Below are positions 13,211 through 22,057 of a DNA stretch of 46,718 nt, one piece after another (position 1 is the stretch's first letter; each line of letters starts with the position of its first letter). Origin of the DNA: an uncultured Oscillospiraceae bacterium (GTDB lineage: Bacteria > Bacillota > Clostridia > Oscillospirales > Oscillospiraceae); the NCBI GenBank assembly GCA_934631005.1, contig CAKTXA010000021.1, positions 1 through 46,718 of the forward strand, written 5' to 3'. The translations under genes and the position numbers were made by a program. The notes below the pieces were generated by a model, which was given only the letters and a program-made list of their open reading frames with translations, was not told the origin of the DNA and made no database searches.

Positions 13211-15220
13211 TCACACGCCTGCGGGTATATGCGCCCGCTTTAATTTCACGGCGGCGGCGGAGCGGTCGTCGTCGGGGGAGCAGGCGGCGACGATGGCGGC
13301 GGCCAGCTCGCAGGGCGGGGCGGACGCGCTCTCGCGAATGGTCTGCTCCGCCGTCTGCTCGTCGGCCCCGTCGCTCACCAAAATGAGCGTCTGCCCGCGC
13401 TGCAGCGAGAGCTGGATGCACTGCCCGCGCCGCACCGCCTGCTCCGCGCTCACGCCCGGGGGCGGCGTGGAGCCGCCCAGCTTATACACCCGCCGCCCCA
13501 CCAGAAGGTATGACGGCGCCGCGCCCCATTTGTGCAGGAAGCCCTCGCCGGTGGCGAGATCTACCTGCAGCAGGTCAACTGTGGAAAAGCCGCCGCTCTC
13601 GCGCAGAAGATACACGCCGTTCAGCATCCGCAGCGCCTCGGGCGCGTCCATGCCGCTGCGGATCAGGCCCGTCAAAAGCTCCGCCGCGGCGGCGGCCTCA
13701 GCCCGCGCGGCAGGGCCGGTGCCCATGCCGTCGCACAGCAGCAGATAATACCATGCCCCGCAGGTAAAGCTCGCGGCCAGGTCGCCGCAGACGGTGCTGC
13801 CGCGCACGCCGCAGGCGCGGAAGCCCTCCTCGGGTGTAAAGACGGTCTCCGGCGCGTCGGGCCGCGGCACGCTCAGCGCGTGCAGGAACGATGACAGGCA
13901 GCCGTACTGCTCCGCCGTCACGGCGCACAGCTCCGCCAGCCGGTTCTGATACTGCAGCCGCGCCAGCTGCTCGTCCATCGCCTGATCGACCGCGGCGCGG
14001 AACTGCTCATACCGGCAGCAGCGCGCCTGGAAAAACGGCGGCAGATCGTCTGCCAGCATCTCGCCGCGCTGCAAAATGCGCGCCGCGGCGTTCGAAAGCG
14101 CGAGATACGTATCCGCCGCGCATGCCTCCCAGCACGTGTCCCAGCCGGGGCAGTCGCGGCAGGCCAGCTCCGCCGCGCGGTCAAACACCGCCGCCGACTG
14201 CGGCGCGGGCTCCTGTACGCGCGTGCGCTCCAGAAGCCTGCGCACCCGCGAAAGCAGCGCGCTTGCCTGCTCCAGCCCCGGCGCGGCCGCGGCGGCCACG
14301 TCGGGCGCGTCGGTATCCAAAAGCCGCTCCAGCCGCTGCGGCAGCAGCAGCGCCAGCGCCCCGCCGAGTACGCATCCCGCCATTGCGGTGACCGCCGCGT
14401 CCTGCCGCAAAAGCAGCCATCCGCCGCAGCAGAGCAGCAGGATCAGCACGCGCAAAAGCCGCGTGCGCAGCGGCAGGAGGCCGCAGGCGATCGCCGCCAG
14501 CGCGAGCGCGGGCGTGAGCGGCACGGCGCACACGCCGGTGAGATCCAGCACGAGCCCCGTCAGCGCCGCGGCGCGCAGCGCATCCGCCCGGCCAAGGCAG
14601 AAGCCCGCCGCCGCCGCGCCGAGCAGCACGCTCAGCCGCACCCCGCCGGGGAGTACGACCGCGCCGCAGCCCGCCAGCAGGCACAGCGCCAGAAAGATGC
14701 GCGCGCCGCGCTTTCTGGTGCCGACGGCGTCGGTAAACGCCCACGCGCACACGCCCAGCATCCCCACGCGGGCCAGAAACAGCAGCGTCTCATCCGGCGC
14801 AAAATGCGCCTGCAAAAGCTCCAGAAATTCCACCATCCCATAGAGCACCGCCGCGCTCACGGGCAAAAACCAGCGCTTGTCCCGCGGCAGAAGTTCCCGG
14901 AAGATAAGCAGCTCCGTCTCGATGAGAAACCCCGCCGCCGCCACGCTCAGCGTCTGCGGCAGGCCGTAGAGCAGCGTGTGCGCGCCCACCGCGCCCAGCA
15001 GCGCGCTCACGCCCGCCGCGCCGAACGGCAGCGCCGCCACGAGCGCCAGCCCCAGCGGCAGGCTCCCGCCCGGCAGGCGCACGCCTGAGAGCATCGCGCC
15101 CGCGCAAAGCGCCAGTGCGCAGCGCACGAGCAGGCTCAAGGGGGCGCTGGCGGCGACGCGGCGCAGCACGCTCCGGCGCGCCGAGCCGAGCTTTTCTTCC
15201 AGCAAAGACGACAGGGACAT
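13211..15220 (-). CDS. spoIIE: Stage II sporulation protein E (PP2C-type phosphatase)
   Basis: The 669-residue protein has an N-terminal region of about ten membrane segments (roughly 25-310), a linker with a cysteine cluster (CRDCPGWDTCWEAC, near 360) and a C-terminal SpoIIE/PP2C phosphatase domain. The domain is marked by GDLAASF, YYLLLCDGMGTG (metal-binding Asp near 495) and LILVSDGADEQT. SpoIIE dephosphorylates the anti-anti-sigma factor SpoIIAA to release sigma-F in the forespore, and it acts at the division septum. It is shorter than the roughly 820-residue Bacillus protein, mainly in the linker. GGGAG lies 9 nt before the ATG. It marks the organism as a spore former. Confidence 0.93.
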   Translation of the reverse strand: MSLSSLLEEKLGSARRSVLRRVAASAPLSLLVRCALALCAGAMLSGVRLPGGSLPLGLALVAALPFGAAGVSALLGAVGAHTLLYGLPQTLSVAAAGFLIETELLIFRELLPRDKRWFLPVSAAVLYGMVEFLELLQAHFAPDETLLFLARVGMLGVCAWAFTDAVGTRKRGARIFLALCLLAGCGAVVLPGGVRLSVLLGAAAAGFCLGRADALRAAALTGLVLDLTGVCAVPLTPALALAAIACGLLPLRTRLLRVLILLLCCGGWLLLRQDAAVTAMAGCVLGGALALLLPQRLERLLDTDAPDVAAAAAPGLEQASALLSRVRRLLERTRVQEPAPQSAAVFDRAAELACRDCPGWDTCWEACAADTYLALSNAAARILQRGEMLADDLPPFFQARCCRYEQFRAAVDQAMDEQLARLQYQNRLAELCAVTAEQYGCLSSFLHALSVPRPDAPETVFTPEEGFRACGVRGSTVCGDLAASFTCGAWYYLLLCDGMGTGPAARAEAAAAAELLTGLIRSGMDAPEALRMLNGVYLLRESGGFSTVDLLQVDLATGEGFLHKWGAAPSYLLVGRRVYKLGGSTPPPGVSAEQAVRRGQCIQLSLQRGQTLILVSDGADEQTAEQTIRESASAPPCELAAAIVAACSPDDDRSAAAVKLKRAHIPAGV

Positions 15221-15326
15221 ACCGATTCACTCCCAATATCTGGTATTCTTGCAGCCATCTTACAACCATCTGTGCGCAAAAGCCGTCGCGACGCGTCGGC
15301 AGGCGGAGAGATTGACAGTTTAGTGC

Positions 15327-15355
15327 TTGCTTCGCGGGCGAAAAGCGCGTACAAT
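15327..15355 (+). promoter_or_regulatory. Promoter of the CYTH-pncB operon
   Basis: TTGCTT (15327-15332) and TACAAT (15350-15355) are 17 bp apart, about 30 bp before the CYTH gene start. Confidence 0.65.
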
Positions 15356-15387
15356 AGGGAAGGAGAACCGATCATACGGAGGGAACT

Positions 15388-15990
15388 ATGGCAACGGAAC
15401 TGGAACTGAAGCTGGCGGTGGACGATCTGCACCTGCTCGACTGCATTCTGTGCAGCGCGGACGTGCGCAGCCGGATGCAGGGCGATTTTGCCTATGTGCA
15501 GACGGAATCGACCTATTTTGACACGCCCGACGGAAAGCTTGCCGAAAAGCACTGGGCGCTTCGGCTGCGGAAACTCGCGGGCAAAAGCATCGTCACGGTC
15601 AAGACCCCGGGCGAGGGGCTGGCCCGCGGCGAGTGGGAGACGGAGGCGGAGTATCTGGAGGATGCCGTGCCGAAGCTCGTGAAGGACGGCGCGCCGGCGG
15701 AGCTGGCGGAGATCCTCAAGACCGGGGCGCTCGCGCCCGTGTGCGGGACGAAATTCACGCGCATCCGCGCGCTTTTGCGTCTGGACGGCTGCGTGTGCGA
15801 GCTGGCGGGCGACATCGGCGAGCTTTCGCGCGGGGCGCGCCGCGCGCCGCTGTGCGAGCTGGAGCTGGAACTGAAGGAGGGCGAGGCCGCGCCGATGCTG
15901 GCCTATGGCCGGGCGCTGGCGGCAAAATTCGGCCTGCGGGAGGAACCGCACAGCAAATCCGAGCGTGCGCGGCGGCTCGAACAGGCGTAA
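15388..15990 (+). CDS. CYTH domain protein (triphosphate tunnel metalloenzyme)
   Basis: The 200-residue protein starts behind GGAGGGAACT and has the hallmark ExExK motif at its N-terminus (ELELKLAV). Alternating charged residues of the tunnel strands follow (YFDTPDGKL, ALRLRKL, TVKTPGEG, CELELELKEG). CYTH proteins hydrolyse triphosphate groups, mostly inorganic triphosphate or thiamine triphosphate, with divalent metal; class IV adenylate cyclase is a rarer function. No CHAD domain is attached. The stop codon overlaps the ribosome site of pncB, so the two are cotranscribed. Both substrates carry phosphate chains, but a direct pathway link is not evident. Confidence 0.9.
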   Translation: MATELELKLAVDDLHLLDCILCSADVRSRMQGDFAYVQTESTYFDTPDGKLAEKHWALRLRKLAGKSIVTVKTPGEGLARGEWETEAEYLEDAVPKLVKDGAPAELAEILKTGALAPVCGTKFTRIRALLRLDGCVCELAGDIGELSRGARRAPLCELELELKEGEAAPMLAYGRALAAKFGLREEPHSKSERARRLEQA

Positions 15991-16000
15991 GGAGGGGCAC

Positions 16001-17461
16001 ATGAACACGAACGATCAGAAGCTGAACCTGACGATGCTCTGCGATTTCTACGAGCTGACGATGGGAAACGGCTATTTTAAGTGCGGCTATCAGGACCGCA
16101 TCACGTATTTTGACGTCTTTTTCCGCACCGTGCCCGACGGCGGCGGCTTCGCCATCGCGGCGGGTCTGGAGCAGATCGTGCGGTATATCCAGGATCTGCA
16201 TTTTTCGGATGATGACATTGCCTACCTGCGCAGGCGGGGCATTTTCTGCGAGGAATTTTTGCAGTATCTGCGCGATTTCCGCTTTACGGGCGATATTTGG
16301 GCCGTGCCGGAGGGCACGCCCATCTTCCCGCGCGAGCCGATCGTGACCGTGCGCGCCCCGGCGGTGCAGGCGCAGCTGATCGAGACGTATCTGCTGCTGG
16401 CCATCAACCACCAGAGCCTCATCGCCACCAAGGCCAACCGCGTGGTGCGCGCGGCGAAGGGGCGGCCGGTTTTGGAGTTCGGCTCCCGCCGGGCGCAGGG
16501 CGGTGACGGCGCGATCCTGGGCGCGCGCGCGGCGTTCATCGGCGGCTGCGCCGGCACGGCCTGCACCATCTCCGACCAGCTCTACGGCGTGCACGCCGGG
16601 GGCACGATGGCGCACTCGTGGGTGCAGATGTTCGACACGCAGTATGACGCCTTCCGCGCCTACTGCGAGACGTATCCTGAAAACCCCGTCCTGCTCGTGG
16701 ATACGTACAACACGCTCAAAAGCGGCGTGCCGGACGCCATCCGCGCCTTTAACGACGTGTTAAAGCCCCGCGGGCTCACAAAATGCGGCATCCGCCTCGA
16801 CTCCGGCGATATGACGTACCTGACGAAAAAGGCGCGAAAAATGCTGGACGACGCGGGCTGGCAGTCGTGCGAGATCTCGGTGTCGAACTCGCTGGATGAG
16901 TACATCATCCGCGATCTCATCGCGCAGGGCGCACAGATAAATCTCTTCGGCGTGGGCGAGCGGCTCATCACCGCGCGCTCCGAGCCGGTGTTCGGCGGCG
17001 TATACAAGCTCACCGCAGTCGAACGTGCCGACGGCACGATCGTGCCCAAGATCAAGATCAGCGAAAACGTGGGCAAGATCACGAACCCGCACTTCAAAAA
17101 GCTCTACCGCTTCTTCGGCAATGACACCGGCAAGGCCATCGCCGACTACTTGTGCGTGCACGACGAGACGGTGGACGACAGCGAGAACCTCGAGATTTTC
17201 GACCCCGAGGCCACGTGGAAGCGCAAAACGGTGTATAATTTCACCGCCAAAGAGCTGCTCGTGCCCATCTTCCGGCACGGCGAGCTCGTGTACGACCTGC
17301 CGAAGCTGGCCGACATCAAGCGCTACTGCGCCGAGCAGGTAGACACCCTCTGGGACGAGGTCAAGCGCTTTGATAACCCGCACACCTACTACGTGGACCT
17401 GTCCCAAAAGCTGTGGCAGATCAAATACGACCTCCTCAAAAACAATTCCGCCGGGAAGTAA
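16001..17461 (+). CDS. pncB: Nicotinate phosphoribosyltransferase
   Basis: The 486-residue protein starts at ATG 16001, 7 nt after AGGAGGGG; a longer frame upstream overlaps the CYTH gene and is not used. Family motifs are LTMLCDFYELTMGNGYF at the N-terminus, VLEFGSRRAQGGDGAILGAR, the catalytic histidine region GTMAHSWVQMF, and LVDTYNTLKSGVPDAI followed by GIRLDSGDM. The enzyme makes nicotinate mononucleotide from nicotinate and PRPP, coupled to ATP hydrolysis, for NAD salvage. Its product is also the phosphoribosyl donor for CobT encoded elsewhere in the window. Confidence 0.96.
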   Translation: MNTNDQKLNLTMLCDFYELTMGNGYFKCGYQDRITYFDVFFRTVPDGGGFAIAAGLEQIVRYIQDLHFSDDDIAYLRRRGIFCEEFLQYLRDFRFTGDIWAVPEGTPIFPREPIVTVRAPAVQAQLIETYLLLAINHQSLIATKANRVVRAAKGRPVLEFGSRRAQGGDGAILGARAAFIGGCAGTACTISDQLYGVHAGGTMAHSWVQMFDTQYDAFRAYCETYPENPVLLVDTYNTLKSGVPDAIRAFNDVLKPRGLTKCGIRLDSGDMTYLTKKARKMLDDAGWQSCEISVSNSLDEYIIRDLIAQGAQINLFGVGERLITARSEPVFGGVYKLTAVERADGTIVPKIKISENVGKITNPHFKKLYRFFGNDTGKAIADYLCVHDETVDDSENLEIFDPEATWKRKTVYNFTAKELLVPIFRHGELVYDLPKLADIKRYCAEQVDTLWDEVKRFDNPHTYYVDLSQKLWQIKYDLLKNNSAGK

Positions 17462-17473
17462 AAGAAAAAAGCT

Positions 17474-17509
17474 CAGGCGCGCTGTAAAAAACAGCGCGCC
17501 TGTTTTTTT
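17474..17509 (+). terminator. Terminator of pncB
   Basis: A 12-bp perfect stem CAGGCGCGCTGT/ACAGCGCGCCTG with an AAAAA loop is followed by seven T residues. It lies 12 bp after the stop. Confidence 0.95.
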
Positions 17510-17523
17510 GCGCGCTTTCATTC

Positions 17524-17875
17524 TTAGTCGTAACGTAGGGGAGGGGCGATTTGAAGTAAAAGTGAAGAGTGAATAGTGAATAAGTAAGCGCACGCTGCCG
17601 AATCCCTGACGCAGCGGCGAAACGTAGGCACCTCTTGGCTTCCCCTGGGGGAAGCTGGCTGCGGAGCGTTAGCGGAGCAGACTGATGAGGGCCGGGGAGC
17701 AGTCACGTTTTGCCGAAACTGCAAAGCAAACCGCAAATGCTCCCCGGCCCTCATCCGCCCCCTTCGGGGGCACCTTCCCCGAGGGGAAGGTATGGGGTGC
17801 CTGCCGCACTGCGGTGCGTGCAAAAACCGCAGCTGCCAACCAGCGGGAAGGGCAGAGCCCCCTACATTACGACGA
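17524..17875. repeat. Interspersed palindromic repeat, copy 4 (complete)
   Basis: This copy is bounded by TTAGTCGTAACGTAGGGG (17524-17541) and CCCCTACATTACGAC (17859-17873). The central palindrome is GATGAGGGCCGGGGAGCA (17684-17701) with an exact 18-bp match TGCTCCCCGGCCCTCATC (17738-17755). Both sides carry CTTCCCC/GGGGAAG hairpins. It fills the gap between the pncB terminator and the pst promoter and contains no gene. Confidence 0.9.
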
Positions 17876-17894
17876 AAAATGTGGGGTCGTCAAT

Positions 17895-17949
17895 TTGACA
17901 TGGATTTTACAATCCCACGGTTTTGCACTTTACAGTCCGGCGGTATGAT
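17895..17949 (+). promoter_or_regulatory. Candidate Pho-box promoter of the pst operon
   Basis: TTGACA (17895-17900) and TTTACA (17906-17911) are spaced 11 bp, with a further TTTACA at 17929-17934 about two helical turns on. This is the phased pattern bound by PhoB/PhoP-type regulators. A -10 candidate TATGAT (17944-17949) follows, with a poor -35 as expected for an activated promoter. Confidence 0.55.
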
Positions 17950-18005
17950 CGTGTGCGTAAGGAACAGAAGGTCCTGAAAGAAATAAGAAAGGAAGTCTTA
18001 TTACC

Positions 18006-18812
18006 ATGAAAAAGATCATTGCCATTGCGCTGGCGCTTGTGTGCGCCGTATCGCTCCTTGCAGGCTGTGCTGCCAAAACGAGCGGCAGCGTTGCTACCGA
18101 CGGCTCCACCTCCATGGAGAAGGTCATCGGCACGCTCGGCGAGCAGTTTATGAAGGATAACTCCGGCGTCACCTTTACCTACAACCCCACCGGCTCCGGC
18201 TCCGGCATCACCGCCGTGTCCGAAGGCCGCTGCGACATCGGCCTGTCCAGCCGCGCGCTGAAGGACGATGAGGTCGCCTCGGGTCTGGTCGGCACGACCG
18301 TAGCCCTCGACGGCATCGCCATCATCGTGAACCCCGAAAACCCCGTCGCCGATCTGACCATCGAGCAGATCGCGGACATCTACACCGGCGCCATCACCAA
18401 CTGGAAGGACGTCGGCGGCAATGACGCCGAGATCGTTCTGATCGGCCGCGAGGCCGGCAGCGGCACGCGCGACGGCTTCGAGTCCATCACCGGCACGAAG
18501 GACGCCTGCCAGTACCGTCAGGAGCTGACCTCCACCGGCGACGTCATCACAACCGTCTCCCAGAACCCGGACGCCATCGGCTACGCCTCCCTCGCCTCCC
18601 TCAAGGACAGCGTCAAGGCTTTGAGCGTGGACGGCGTCACTCCGTCGGAAGCGACCGTGAAGGACGGTAGCTACAAGGTGCAGCGCCCGTTCGTCCTGGT
18701 CACGAAGGACGGCACGAAGCTCTCCGACGCGGCGCAGAAGTTCTTTGACTTCGCGCTGTCGAAGGACGCGGCCAGCCTCATCTCCGCCGCCGGTGCGGTC
18801 CCCGTAGTCTGA
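18006..18812 (+). CDS. pstS: Phosphate ABC transporter substrate-binding lipoprotein PstS
   Basis: The 268-residue lipoprotein has a lipobox (SLLAGC, Cys21). Phosphate-binding signatures are DGSTSMEKV, SSRALKDDE and the loop GREAGSGTRDGFE. It captures orthophosphate outside the membrane and delivers it to PstCA. It heads a seven-gene plus-strand operon with phosphate uptake and sensing functions, behind Pho-box-like repeats. AAGGAAG lies about 10 nt before the ATG. Confidence 0.96.
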   Translation: MKKIIAIALALVCAVSLLAGCAAKTSGSVATDGSTSMEKVIGTLGEQFMKDNSGVTFTYNPTGSGSGITAVSEGRCDIGLSSRALKDDEVASGLVGTTVALDGIAIIVNPENPVADLTIEQIADIYTGAITNWKDVGGNDAEIVLIGREAGSGTRDGFESITGTKDACQYRQELTSTGDVITTVSQNPDAIGYASLASLKDSVKALSVDGVTPSEATVKDGSYKVQRPFVLVTKDGTKLSDAAQKFFDFALSKDAASLISAAGAVPVV

Positions 18813-18886
18813 ATCCATCCCCTCTTTCCCCACGGCGCGGCGGCGTGTGCTGCCGCGCTGCGGGCGCATTTTGGAAAGGGAATACC

Positions 18887-19786
18887 ATGAAACGAACGAA
18901 CGCACAAACGAAAAATAGCCGCACCGCCGCAAAGCGGCTGGAGACGGCGGTGCACGGCGTGTTTCTGCTGCTGGGGCTGGTCACGGTCGGCTGCGTGCTG
19001 CTGATGACCGTCTACCTCATCCTCAGCGGCCTGCCCGCCATCCGCGAAATTGGGCTCACAAAATTCCTGTTCGGCAAAACGTGGGCCTCCACGGCGGCCA
19101 CGCCGGAATACGGCATCCTGCCGTTCATCCTCACGAGCGTCTACGGGACGGCCGGCGCGATCGTCCTCGGCGTGCCGGTGGGCTTTCTTGCGGCGGTGTA
19201 CATCGCAAAGCTCGCGCCGAAGCGCGTGCAGCGGGTGCTGCAGTCGGCGGTGAGTTTGCTTGCCGGGATCCCGTCGGTCGTCTACGGTCTGGTCGGGATG
19301 CTGGTGCTCGTGCCGGGCATCCGCAGGCTTTTCCACGTGCCGGACGGCGCGAGCCTGCTCGCCGCGATCGTGGTGCTCGCCATTATGATCCTGCCGTCCA
19401 TCATCAAGGTCTCGGTCACGGCGCTCGAAGCTGTGCCGCAGGCGTATGAGGATGCGTCGCTGGCGCTGGGCGCAACGCCTGTGGAGACATATTTCCGCGT
19501 GAGCGTCCCCGCCGCGAAAAGCGGCATCGCCGCGGCGGTCGTGCTCGGCGTGGGCCGCGCCATCGGCGAGGCGATGGCGGTGATGATGGTCTCGGGCAAC
19601 GCCCCGAATATGCCGGAGCTCATGGGAAGCGTCCGCTTTCTCACCACAGCCGTTGCCAGCGAGATGTCGTATTCGTCGGGATTGCAGCGGCAGGCGCTGT
19701 TTTCCATCGCGCTGGTGCTGTTTCTGTTTATCCTGCTCATCAATGCCACGCTGAACTTTTTCCTGAAGCGTGACCGGGAGGGCTGA
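18887..19786 (+). CDS. pstC: Phosphate ABC transporter permease PstC
   Basis: The 299-residue protein starts at ATG 18887 behind GGAAAGGG. It has about six membrane segments and the permease EAA loop (EAVPQAYEDASLALGATPVE), with GVGRAIGEAMAVMMVSGN as in PstC. It forms the membrane channel with PstA. The gap to pstS (74 bp) is the largest in the operon. Confidence 0.95.
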   Translation: MKRTNAQTKNSRTAAKRLETAVHGVFLLLGLVTVGCVLLMTVYLILSGLPAIREIGLTKFLFGKTWASTAATPEYGILPFILTSVYGTAGAIVLGVPVGFLAAVYIAKLAPKRVQRVLQSAVSLLAGIPSVVYGLVGMLVLVPGIRRLFHVPDGASLLAAIVVLAIMILPSIIKVSVTALEAVPQAYEDASLALGATPVETYFRVSVPAAKSGIAAAVVLGVGRAIGEAMAVMMVSGNAPNMPELMGSVRFLTTAVASEMSYSSGLQRQALFSIALVLFLFILLINATLNFFLKRDREG

Positions 19787-19788
19787 CC

Positions 19789-20649
19789 ATGAAAAAGAAA
19801 ATGCGCCCCGCAAGGCGGCTGTATAACGCCGGGCTCAGGGGGCTGATGGTGCTCAGCGCCGCGCTCACGGGCGCGCTGGTGCTGTTTCTGGTGATCTTTG
19901 TGCTGGTGAAGGGCCTGCCGCACGTGACGTGGAGATTCCTCAGCACGTCGCCGAGCTATCTGAGCGGGGAGATCGGCATCCTGCCGGACATCCTCAATAC
20001 CCTCTGGATCATCGTCACGGCGGTCATCCTTGTGGTGCCGCTCGGCGCGGGCGCGGCGGTGTATCTCACCGAGTACGCAAAAAGCAAAAAGCTCGTGTCC
20101 GTCATCGAGTACGCGGCCGAGACGCTCTCGGGCATCCCGTCCATCATCTACGGCCTGGTCGGCATGCTGCTTTTCTGCGAGGTGCTGGGGCTGCAGACGT
20201 CGCTGCTCGCGGGCGCGCTGACGCTGGTGGTGATGAACCTGCCCACCGTTATGCGCACCACGCAGGAGAGTCTGAAGACCGTGCCGCAGAGCTACCGCGA
20301 GGGCGCGTTCGCCCTCGGCGCGGGCAAGTGGCGCACGATCCGCACCGTGGTGCTGCCGGGCTGTGTGGACGGCGTGATCACGGGCTGCATCCTGTCGATC
20401 GGCAGGATCCTCGGCGAGTCGGCGGCGCTGCTTTTTACGGCGGGCTTTGCGCACGTGGTGCGCGATGTTGTGCACACGCTCTCCGGCGCGGGCGCGACGC
20501 TGACCGTGGCGCTGTATGTCTACGCCAAGGAGCAGGGCGAATTTGACGCGGCGTTCGCCATCGCGGCCATTTTGATGCTGCTGACGCTGGCGATCAATCT
20601 GGCGGCCGAGGGCTGCGCGAACTATTTTAAGAAGAAAAAGGAATCGTAA
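19789..20649 (+). CDS. pstA: Phosphate ABC transporter permease PstA
   Basis: The 286-residue protein starts 2 bp after the pstC stop. It has about six membrane segments, the loop ESLKTVPQSYREGAFALGAG and the PstA signature GRILGESAALLFTAG. It pairs with PstC to form the phosphate translocation pathway. Confidence 0.95.
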   Translation: MKKKMRPARRLYNAGLRGLMVLSAALTGALVLFLVIFVLVKGLPHVTWRFLSTSPSYLSGEIGILPDILNTLWIIVTAVILVVPLGAGAAVYLTEYAKSKKLVSVIEYAAETLSGIPSIIYGLVGMLLFCEVLGLQTSLLAGALTLVVMNLPTVMRTTQESLKTVPQSYREGAFALGAGKWRTIRTVVLPGCVDGVITGCILSIGRILGESAALLFTAGFAHVVRDVVHTLSGAGATLTVALYVYAKEQGEFDAAFAIAAILMLLTLAINLAAEGCANYFKKKKES

Positions 20650-20652
20650 GCT

Positions 20653-21408
20653 ATGAGCAGTATTTTTTCCGTGCAGGACCTTTGCCTGTGGTACGGCGCG
20701 CATCAGGCGCTGCAGGATATTACGATGGAGATCCCCGAGCACGGTATCACCGCGCTCATCGGCCCGTCGGGCTGCGGCAAGTCGACGTTTCTCAAAACGC
20801 TCGACCGCATGAACGACCTCATCCCCGGCGTGCGCATCACCGGGAAGGTCGAATACCAGGGGCAGGACATCTACGCCCCGGACGTGGACGTGAACGACCT
20901 GCGCAAGAAGATCGGCATGGTGTTCCAAAAGCCGAATCCCTTCCCCATGAGCATCTACGATAATGTGGCCTACGGCCCGCGCACGCACGGCATCAAAAAC
21001 CGCGCGAAGCTCGACGAGCTCGTGGAGCAGTCGCTGCGCGGCGCCGCGATCTGGGACGAGGTGAAGGACCGGCTGAAGAAAAACGCGCTCGGCCTTTCCG
21101 GCGGGCAGCAGCAGCGCCTTTGCATCGCGCGGGCGCTGGCGGTGGAGCCGCAGGTGCTGCTCATGGACGAGCCGACGAGCGCGCTCGACCCCATCTCCAC
21201 CTCGCGCATCGAGGAGCTGGCGATGCAGCTGCGCGAACAGTACACCATCGTCATCGTCACGCACAATATGCAGCAGGCGGTGCGCATCTCGGACACGACC
21301 GCCTTCTTCCTGCTCGGCGAGCTTGTGGAGCACGGCGCGACGGAGAGAATGTTCTCGCAGCCGCGCGACAAGCGCACCGAGGATTATATCACCGGGAGGT
21401 TTGGATGA
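20653..21408 (+). CDS. pstB: Phosphate ABC transporter ATPase PstB
   Basis: The 251-residue ATPase has Walker A (GPSGCGKST), the PstB-specific FLKTLDRMNDLIPGVRITG, Q-loop, signature LSGGQQQRLCIARAL and Walker B (VLLMDEPTSALDP). It powers phosphate import through PstCA. It begins 3 bp after the pstA stop. Confidence 0.97.
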   Translation: MSSIFSVQDLCLWYGAHQALQDITMEIPEHGITALIGPSGCGKSTFLKTLDRMNDLIPGVRITGKVEYQGQDIYAPDVDVNDLRKKIGMVFQKPNPFPMSIYDNVAYGPRTHGIKNRAKLDELVEQSLRGAAIWDEVKDRLKKNALGLSGGQQQRLCIARALAVEPQVLLMDEPTSALDPISTSRIEELAMQLREQYTIVIVTHNMQQAVRISDTTAFFLLGELVEHGATERMFSQPRDKRTEDYITGRFG

Positions 21409-21409
21409 G

Positions 21410-22057
21410 ATGAGAAGCCGTTTTGACGAGCAGCTGGCGCTGCTCAGCCGCGAAATGATCGAGATGGGCGCGCTGTGCGAGCGCGTCATTGCCCTGAGCG
21501 TCAAGGCGCTGGAGGCGGGCGACGCAAAGCTCGCCGCGAGCGTCGCGCCCGTGGACGCCGAGATCGACCAGAAGGAGCGCACCATCGAATCGCTCTGCCT
21601 GCGCCTGCTTCTGCAGCAGCCCGTGGCGCGCGACCTGCGGCAGATCTCCGCGGCGCTGAAAATGATCACCGACATGGAGCGCATCGGCGATCAGGCCGAG
21701 GACATCGCCGAGATCGTCCCGTTTTTGGGCGTGCGCGGCGCGGAGGATCTCGGCATCCTGCGCGAAATGGCGCAGAAGACCATCAAAATGGTCACGGAAA
21801 GTGTTGATGCGTATGTAAAATGTGATATAATGCTGGCAAGAAAGGTCGTTGCGGACGACGACGCGGTGGACGCCTGCTTCTCGCGGGTCAAAAGCCGCCT
21901 CATCGAGCGCATCGCCGCCGCTCCGGACGAGGGCGGCCGCGCGCTGGACCTTTTGATGGTGGCAAAATATTTTGAGCGCATCGGGGATCACGCCGTGAAC
22001 ATCGCGGAATGGGTGGCGTTTTCCATCACGGGCGTGCACGACGGAGGAGCAGTATGA
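21410..22057 (+). CDS. phoU: Phosphate signalling protein PhoU
   Basis: The 215-residue all-helical protein starts at ATG 21410, just past the pstB stop, with GGGAGG upstream. Two repeats of the PhoU three-helix unit are visible, each with a metal-ligand pattern (TDMERIGDQAEDIAE and FERIGDHAVNIAE). PhoU links the transporter state to the sensor kinase and limits phosphate uptake. Its stop overlaps the response regulator start in ATGA. Confidence 0.95.
   Translation: MRSRFDEQLALLSREMIEMGALCERVIALSVKALEAGDAKLAASVAPVDAEIDQKERTIESLCLRLLLQQPVARDLRQISAALKMITDMERIGDQAEDIAEIVPFLGVRGAEDLGILREMAQKTIKMVTESVDAYVKCDIMLARKVVADDDAVDACFSRVKSRLIERIAAAPDEGGRALDLLMVAKYFERIGDHAVNIAEWVAFSITGVHDGGAV

Noticed and set aside
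19282..21684. An open frame of about 800 codons on the minus strand over pstC-pstB
   Set aside because: It is a shadow of the pst genes, rich in Arg, His and Gln, without any recognisable motif.
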